This document shows positions 58,816 through 64,000 of a stretch of 64,000 bases of DNA, in pieces. The notes beneath the pieces are model-generated. The model made no database searches. It saw only the letters and a list, made by a program, of their open reading frames with translations, and had not been told where the DNA came from. Every line of letters starts with the position of its first letter. Positions within the stretch are counted from its first letter, which is position 1. The translations under genes and the position numbers were made by a program. Origin of the DNA: Diphasiastrum complanatum (Eukaryota; Streptophyta; Lycopodiopsida; Lycopodiales; Lycopodiaceae); NCBI GenBank assembly GCA_029204225.1, contig CM055113.1, forward strand, positions 28,305,934-28,369,933, read 5' to 3'.

Positions 58816-58822
58816 GGGAGAG
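58810..58822 (+). promoter_or_regulatory. Copia polypurine tract
   Basis: TTAAGGGAGAG immediately before TGTTAGATCTC, a textbook copia plus-strand primer site and LTR start. Confidence 0.8.
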
Positions 58823-59600
58823 TGTTAGATCTCTTATGCTAAGCCTTAAACAAATCGTTCAAGTAATGAGCATCCTGAAAACCAAAGGCCGACTACATAT
58901 TTCGGGCCTTCACATTTTTTCCCTTTGAGACTTTTTGTGCCTTAAATGTTTTTAAGGCACCTTCCCGAAAAATGCGAAACGGTAGCCAGAATGCCTTGGA
59001 ATCCATTTTAGGACCACCTTCACCTTTTTCACCTTTTTCGCACCTTCGCGAAAAATGTGACACAGTGGCCAGAATGACTTAGAATCCATTTCAGGCCCAC
59101 CTTCGCCTTTTTTACATTTTTCCTGCCTTTAGGCACCTTCGGGATCTACATACCTTCAGTCTAAGGGCACCTTCGATATTTACATGCCTTCAGTCTAAGG
59201 GTACCTTTGGGTTTTTTGGGGTTTTTGCTACATTGGCAGACCAACGTCGCCAACTTATCATCAACCCTAAAACAGCTGAACAAACAAATATCCTAAGGGC
59301 GGTTACCAACCTTTGTACATAAACAAAATTGGAGTAAATGGCAGTTAAGGCTTATAAGATGTTTGTCTCTCGACACTTGTAAATATATATACTAGCTGAA
59401 TCAAGCTATGTAGGTGTTCTTTTTCAATTAGAGTTATATGTAGTCAGCGTAATCACGCTCAGCAAGCTGAAGTTATTACTCCATTGTACTCACTGTTGAT
59501 ATTAATCATAGTGCAACTTTTGTCTCACTATTGTATTGTTCATTTGAGCAGTTTGTATGAATCATTCTTCTTGAATATTTCTGTTGCTAACTGTTGGGTT
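58823..59600 (+). mobile_element. 3' LTR of copia, with internal tandem repeats
   Basis: It starts TGTTAGATC; the end lies near 59600 and was not fixed. Its first third is made of repeated blocks that begin GCACCTTC or GTACCTTT at 58957, 59040, 59133, 59167 and 59201, with periods of 83 and 34 bp. A TATA-like AAATATATATAC lies near 59382, followed by AGCTGAATCAAGCTATGTA. Confidence 0.65.
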
Positions 59601-59639
59601 TCCATTCCTACACGCCTATGCTCAAAGCTTCGAGCTTCC

Positions 59640-60184
59640 GCTACCGGTCATCCCCATGTTTTATGACAAAGGAGAGAGTGAGGAGTCTAAAAGCATGAAC
59701 AGGCAAGAGACTCGGGAGCTGAAATAGAGTGAGGACCATCAAAAGGGCCAATATGCATATTAAAGTCCCCAAGAGCTATGAGGTGATCATCTGGGATAGG
59801 AGAGAGGTTGTACCAAAATTCAGTGCGGAGCAGAGAGGAGGTGGGCGCATAGAGATTAAGAACAGGAACAAAGAAGACAAAATTGTATTTGTTGTCCTGG
59901 AGAAGAGCCCACTAGCCAGTTGGATCAAAGGAGCTGGAGAGCACTTGCCAATCGCGAGAGACAAGGGTTAGAACTCCACCATGCGTGCCCTGCGCGGGAG
60001 ACACCACATAATGGTAGGAGGCTACAAATTTATTGATCAAGCAATGCTGGTTGAGCTCTCGTAGCTTGGTCTCTTGCAGGGAAATGACAACATTTCGGCG
60101 AGGATAAAATGTGATAACCCCCACTAGACAAGAACGTCTCAGTGGATCATTGAGGCCTCTAACATTCCAAGAGTAGATATTCAT
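59640..60184 (-). pseudogene. LINE ORF2 endonuclease domain
   Basis: ORF2 starts at 60184 with MNIYSWNVRGLNDPLRRS, then VVISLQETKLRELNQH and QGTHGGVLTLVSRDW. After a frame change it continues FWYNLSPIPDDHLIALGDFN. These are the N-terminal and GDFN motifs of the exonuclease-endonuclease-phosphatase domain that nicks target DNA. The domain breaks off near 59640 at the copia LTR. Roughly 280 residues between this point and the reverse transcriptase at 56265 are missing. Confidence 0.82.
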
Positions 60185-60290
60185 GTGTCAAGCAGTAAAG
60201 AAGCATCCCCATTAGAGACAGAGGCTACCAAAGAGAAAATCGGATCAGTAGGAGAAGCAGAAAGGAGCTTTGCATGCATATTTCTCTTTA
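60181..60290 (-). pseudogene. Possible LINE ORF1 tail overlapping ORF2 start
   Basis: About 33 codons (MHAKLLSASPTDPIFSLVAS to LLLDT) end in a TGA that overlaps the ORF2 ATG as ATGA. Such an overlap would suit coupled translation. The fragment is short and lacks a motif. Confidence 0.3.
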
Positions 60291-60299
60291 GTTAGTGAG

Positions 60300-61070
60300 C
60301 TGAGGGGAAGGTTGAGGAGGTTTGGATTTTAGCCATGGCCTTAAATTTTTTGAAGCATTCAAAGGCTTTGAATTTATGCTTTATGAATATGACATCTTGA
60401 ATAGTCATCTATAAAGGTGATAAAGTAAAGTGCATCTCCTAAAGATGGAGTTGACATTGGACCACAAAGATCATGATGTACAAGATCTAGTACATGCTTT
60501 GTTTTCCATCAGCTAAATTGTTACAACACATATAAGAAATGGATCTTGCATTAGCATGTCCAGATTGACCATGCCACATTAATGCTTGATCATTTACATT
60601 CTCACAAGAAGTAGTAGCTAATGCATTAGAGTTAGATAGTATATATAAGTTTCCAACTCGAGTGCAAGTAGTTAGAGTACCATCTTTATCGAAGATTGTA
60701 CACTGCTCAGGAGAAAAAATAACAACGTAGCCCTCATCAGTTATCTTTGAAATTGAAAGAAAATTCTTAGACAACTGAGGTACATGACTTCCTTAGTGGA
60801 CTTGCAAGTGGTAACGTGAGATATTTAAGAATCGACTAGATTCAGTGTGATTGATGATAGGGCCTTCTAATCTTTGATCTTCCATGGCACCTTAGCTAAT
60901 TCGTAATCAACCTTGTCGTCAGACCCATCCACAACATCCGAAAGATTTCTATCAATAAGCATCATCCTAAATTTTGACTTCTAGATATAAAAGTTTGAGC
61001 CGTTGAATTTGTCGATGATCCTGACTTTTTTGGATGATGATGAAGATGAAGTGTTACCAGTGTGAGACAT
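60300..61070 (-). pseudogene. Copia gag to integrase, internally deleted
   Basis: The ATG at 61070 gives MSHTGNTSSSSSSKKVRIID, homologous to the gag at 49036. After about 100 codons with stops the sequence jumps (near 60800) into SKNFLSISKITDEGYVV, deleting the rest of gag, the zinc knuckle and protease. It continues with NVNDQALMWHGQSGHANA and then the integrase start LVHHDLCGPMSTPSLGDAL and FITFIDDYSR, ending near 60300. The protein parts shared with 49.0-50.5 kb are about 90% identical by eye. Confidence 0.8.
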
Positions 61071-61123
61071 ATTGAACTGATAGTAATTGAAGTAGTGCAA
61101 TAATCTCTCGGTTTTAATGCGAT

Positions 61124-61136
61124 AGTTCTGATACCA
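61124..61136 (-). promoter_or_regulatory. tRNA-iMet primer-binding site, minus strand
   Basis: The minus strand reads TGGTATCAGAACT upstream of the gag ATG at 61070. LTR sequence shared with 48880-48968 lies to its right (61137 onward). The LTR's far end was not located. Confidence 0.8.
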
Positions 61137-61775
61137 TGAGGAGAAAGAGATAATGCAGAATATGACGATAACAGGAGCAAGGTAGGGTGATTGTCGAAGG
61201 TGTGGCTTGACACTCAAAATAGTATGTGAAACTACTAGTTCTTAGTCCAAAAGTGAAGTTTGATTCAGAATTTGATGTAGTAGTGCAGAAGGGTAGTGTT
61301 CGTCTCTCAGGTGTCAAAGACAACTGTCATCTGATCAAATTCTAAGGAGTCGAGGACATCCATGTTTCAATCACTTGATAATAGGAGGCCTCTTTATTTT
61401 AAAAACATAACTCAAGTTGAGACAGTCTAAATTGCTAGCTCCCACATGGCTATAATCCATCTTTCGAGAATTACCATGGGGCTGACAATTGTACTTTTTG
61501 GCCTTGCATTAACAATTCTCGTGCTTTCAGACTCGGCTCTCAACTTCATCTCTGCTAGAAGCTCTTTTGAGTGGAGAGGTTCTGCATCGACACCTCGGGG
61601 CATGGCATCAGCTAACATTATCCTCTCCTATAGTGTTGCAGGTCCCATTGCATTGCTTCAGCTTCAACATGTGGTTCTTGGAAAGGCATAGATCAACGTT
61701 TACCTACGTAAAGCCAAGAACTTATTGGCTTCGTTGTTGAGTGTCTTGAAAAAACTTCAAAGTCACAGCAGCTAA
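61137..61775. other. LTR-derived and unassigned DNA
   Basis: The first hundred or so bases are LTR end of the copia copy at 60.3-61.1 kb. The rest, including a plus-strand 81-codon frame at 61446-61691, has no recognisable motif. Confidence 0.4.
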
Positions 61776-62830
61776 TTAGGATAGCCCTGCGTAACCTAGA
61801 GTCTCTTGCTTGTTCTTTTCAGCTTTTCTTCTATCAAGAGATTTCTCATAGCCGACCTTCCTTCTGATGAATCTTGTCTTTGCGCCCAACGGAATAGGTC
61901 CCAGGTATGGCCTTATCCCAAGTATGAACTTATTTTCATACCACTTCCCAATCATCTGCACGTACTGACTGGAAGTAAATGCAGCTCATAAATAAAGCCT
62001 TGCCATCATTAGATGCGCATCTTCTGATTGCAAAGGTTGATTGACGTCCAACATTATAGGCGATAGCCCTTTATCCCAGTAGCACTCCAATGTCAAGAGA
62101 AAGGCTATGGATAAACAATAGTTCACACTTTCTTGGACTATGGTATCTGCACTTCCCCTTAGGCATATCCAAACTTTAGTAGTGCAGCTCGATACTTTCC
62201 AATAGTTGATCAATTCTTGGAATAATAGGCCAATTGCTATGTCGCTCGACTAGTTTCATTTTCTCCCAAGGGTTTTTTCTCTTAATTGGCACATAATAGG
62301 GGTCGACCCTTTTCCAGCTTGGTGGCCTTAGGTACTCCTGAAGATGCTCATTATTGTTTAGCATCATCACGATCCTCCAAGAGGGTTGCGGTCATAAGAC
62401 ATTCACGAGGCTGTTGAGCTTTAGATATTCTTATGTAGTTACTTTCTTTGCCCCCCCTCATTCTCCTTTCTCGTAGGTCTTCTGGAATTCATCAAACTCT
62501 TTTGATCATCGTACCGTCTTTTGATCTTTTCCATTGATTTTTCGGACAACTTTCTTGAGGGTCTTGCCAAATAGTCGTCCAAGGCTATGGCACTGTTTGT
62601 ATCAGGAATCCTTGGCATTGAATTTTAGACCTTGATCCAGCAAAGATGTCGCTCTTTCCCTTTGGAGGGGATGAAAAAAGTCCCATAGAACGTTGCACAG
62701 TCTCATCAAGTGGATCTTGATCAGAAAAATTAAAGTCAGGTGGTAATGGAGGAAAAAACAGTTTACGAGTAGAGGGTAGTGGATTAATTATGAGGTTATA
62801 TTGAGCTGTTGGCAAAAACAAACTGTTTTA
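61776..62830 (-). pseudogene. Second copy of the unknown large-ORF family (C-terminal part)
   Basis: Minus-strand frames match the C-terminal third of the ORF at 32042-35359 in order: AQYNLIINPLPSTRKLFF, ALDDYLARPSRKL, LQEYLRPPSWKRVDPYYVP, IKRKNPWE, NWPIIPRI, LLTLECYWDKGLSPIMLD, AHLMMARLYL and IRPYLGPIPLGAKTRF. Conservation is clear but well short of identity, so the two copies are old relatives. This copy ends about 20 residues later than the first (EKNKQETLGYAGLS stop). It carries many shifts and no neighbouring gypsy pol. Confidence 0.65.
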
Positions 62831-63210
62831 GAACGCTGGACTTTACCAGACTCGTGGATGTACTTGATCCATAAAAGGATCATCATTTTGCTAAGAAGAT
62901 TGATGAGACTTTTGCATTCTACACTTTTGTGAGGTTTCTAGTCATTTGTCTTGTGATTTCTATGAATGATTGCTATCTAGGATTATTGTACTTGTTGTTT
63001 CAGGTGTAGGCCATACTGTGGACAGTTTTCCACACGTGTGAGGCCACTCTCACTAATTTATGATGTGTTGGTCCATTGCTCTTGCTTAAATCCAAGTGTA
63101 GTGAATCTAGATCAAGATCTAATGTGTAGAACTTGATAGATCCATTGATTAAGCAACCAATAACTCTCTATGATTGTAAAGTACAATCATTATTGTCCTA
63201 AAAACTGTAA
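62831..63210. other. Diverged LTR-like DNA with a G-box palindrome
   Basis: CACACGTGTG lies at 63031-63040. The following 150 bp (GATAGATCCATTGATTAAGC, then CAATAACTCTC and AAAGTACAATC) resemble the last part of the LTRs at 20222, 21717 and 30789, including their spacing from the palindrome. Ends are not defined. Confidence 0.45.
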
Positions 63211-63231
63211 AATTTATCATGCATCGCCTAC

Positions 63232-63440
63232 ACGCAGAAGATCCCGAAGGAGACAAAAAAGAAATTTGACCTCCAAGGTCTCAAGACCATCCTAATCGGA
63301 TACACTTCGTCTGACAACACTTACAAGCTATACGACCCCGATACCTAGTAGATTTTATTCAGTAGGAATATAGTCTTTATCGAGAATCAGTTCATCGACC
63401 TCAAAGGCAAAGGTAAAGTTCCATGCGAGCCTTCGACACC
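63232..63440 (+). pseudogene. Copia integrase C-terminal fragment
   Basis: The plus strand reads KKFDLQGLKTILIGYTS, NTYKLYDPDT, then two stop codons and ILFSRNIVFIENQFIDLKGK. This is the region just after the integrase core in copia polyproteins. Nothing else of the element is visible. Confidence 0.75.
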
Positions 63441-63993
<553 letters not shown>

Positions 63994-64000
63994 CTTGTGT

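Overview
This window is gene-poor nuclear DNA of a land plant and is built almost wholly from broken retrotransposons. The signs are Ty1/copia and Ty3/gypsy polyproteins of plant type, primer-binding sites matching initiator-Met tRNA, plant-style short introns in one decayed gene, and long GA/TC, TG and CA/CG microsatellites. A reverse transcriptase resembling the Naiad/Chlamys branch of Penelope-like elements, and LINE ORF1 proteins with a coiled coil, hint at a seed-free plant (fern or lycophyte) rather than a flowering plant. That is inference, not proof. No intact host gene was found, and no tRNA, rRNA or CRISPR array.

Layout. 1-3.3 kb: copia element lacking its integrase core. 4.0-5.1 kb: LINE ORF1. 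6.4-19.6 kb: two inverted arms of about 3 kb (6437-9806 and 16882-19615). Each carries the end of a chromodomain gypsy element, its 3' LTR and shared flanking DNA. Between them lie gypsy and LINE scraps, a decayed three-exon gene and compound microsatellites. 19.7-21.7 kb: Penelope-like reverse transcriptase on the minus strand, cut in two by a solo LTR with a perfect 5-bp target duplication. 21.7-24.1 kb: a second LTR of that family with its primer-binding site, then copia fragments in both orientations. 24-30 kb: mostly unrecognised DNA with small repeats and two orphan ORFs. 30.2-31.5 kb: an old degenerate array split by another solo LTR.

32-42.2 kb holds the most complete element, a minus-strand Ty3/gypsy unit. 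It has four zinc knuckles, protease, a 652-codon reverse transcriptase/RNase H frame and an integrase, and is followed by 25-bp tandem repeats and a long decayed ORF of unknown family. The end of that ORF recurs at 61.8-62.8 kb. 42.3-43.4 kb has an unplaced Lys-rich plus-strand ORF. 43.4-52.2 kb is a mosaic of copia copies, several with the same kind of internal deletion. 54.5-60.3 kb is a minus-strand LINE whose endonuclease and reverse transcriptase halves are separated by a plus-strand copia element. 60.3-63.99 kb holds further copia pieces, the second copy of the unknown ORF and a terminal (TC)n tract.

Beyond the elements, the clearest unexplained signal is the palindrome CACACGTGTG. It occurs eight times perfectly in 64 kb, mainly in LTRs and leader regions of otherwise different copia families.
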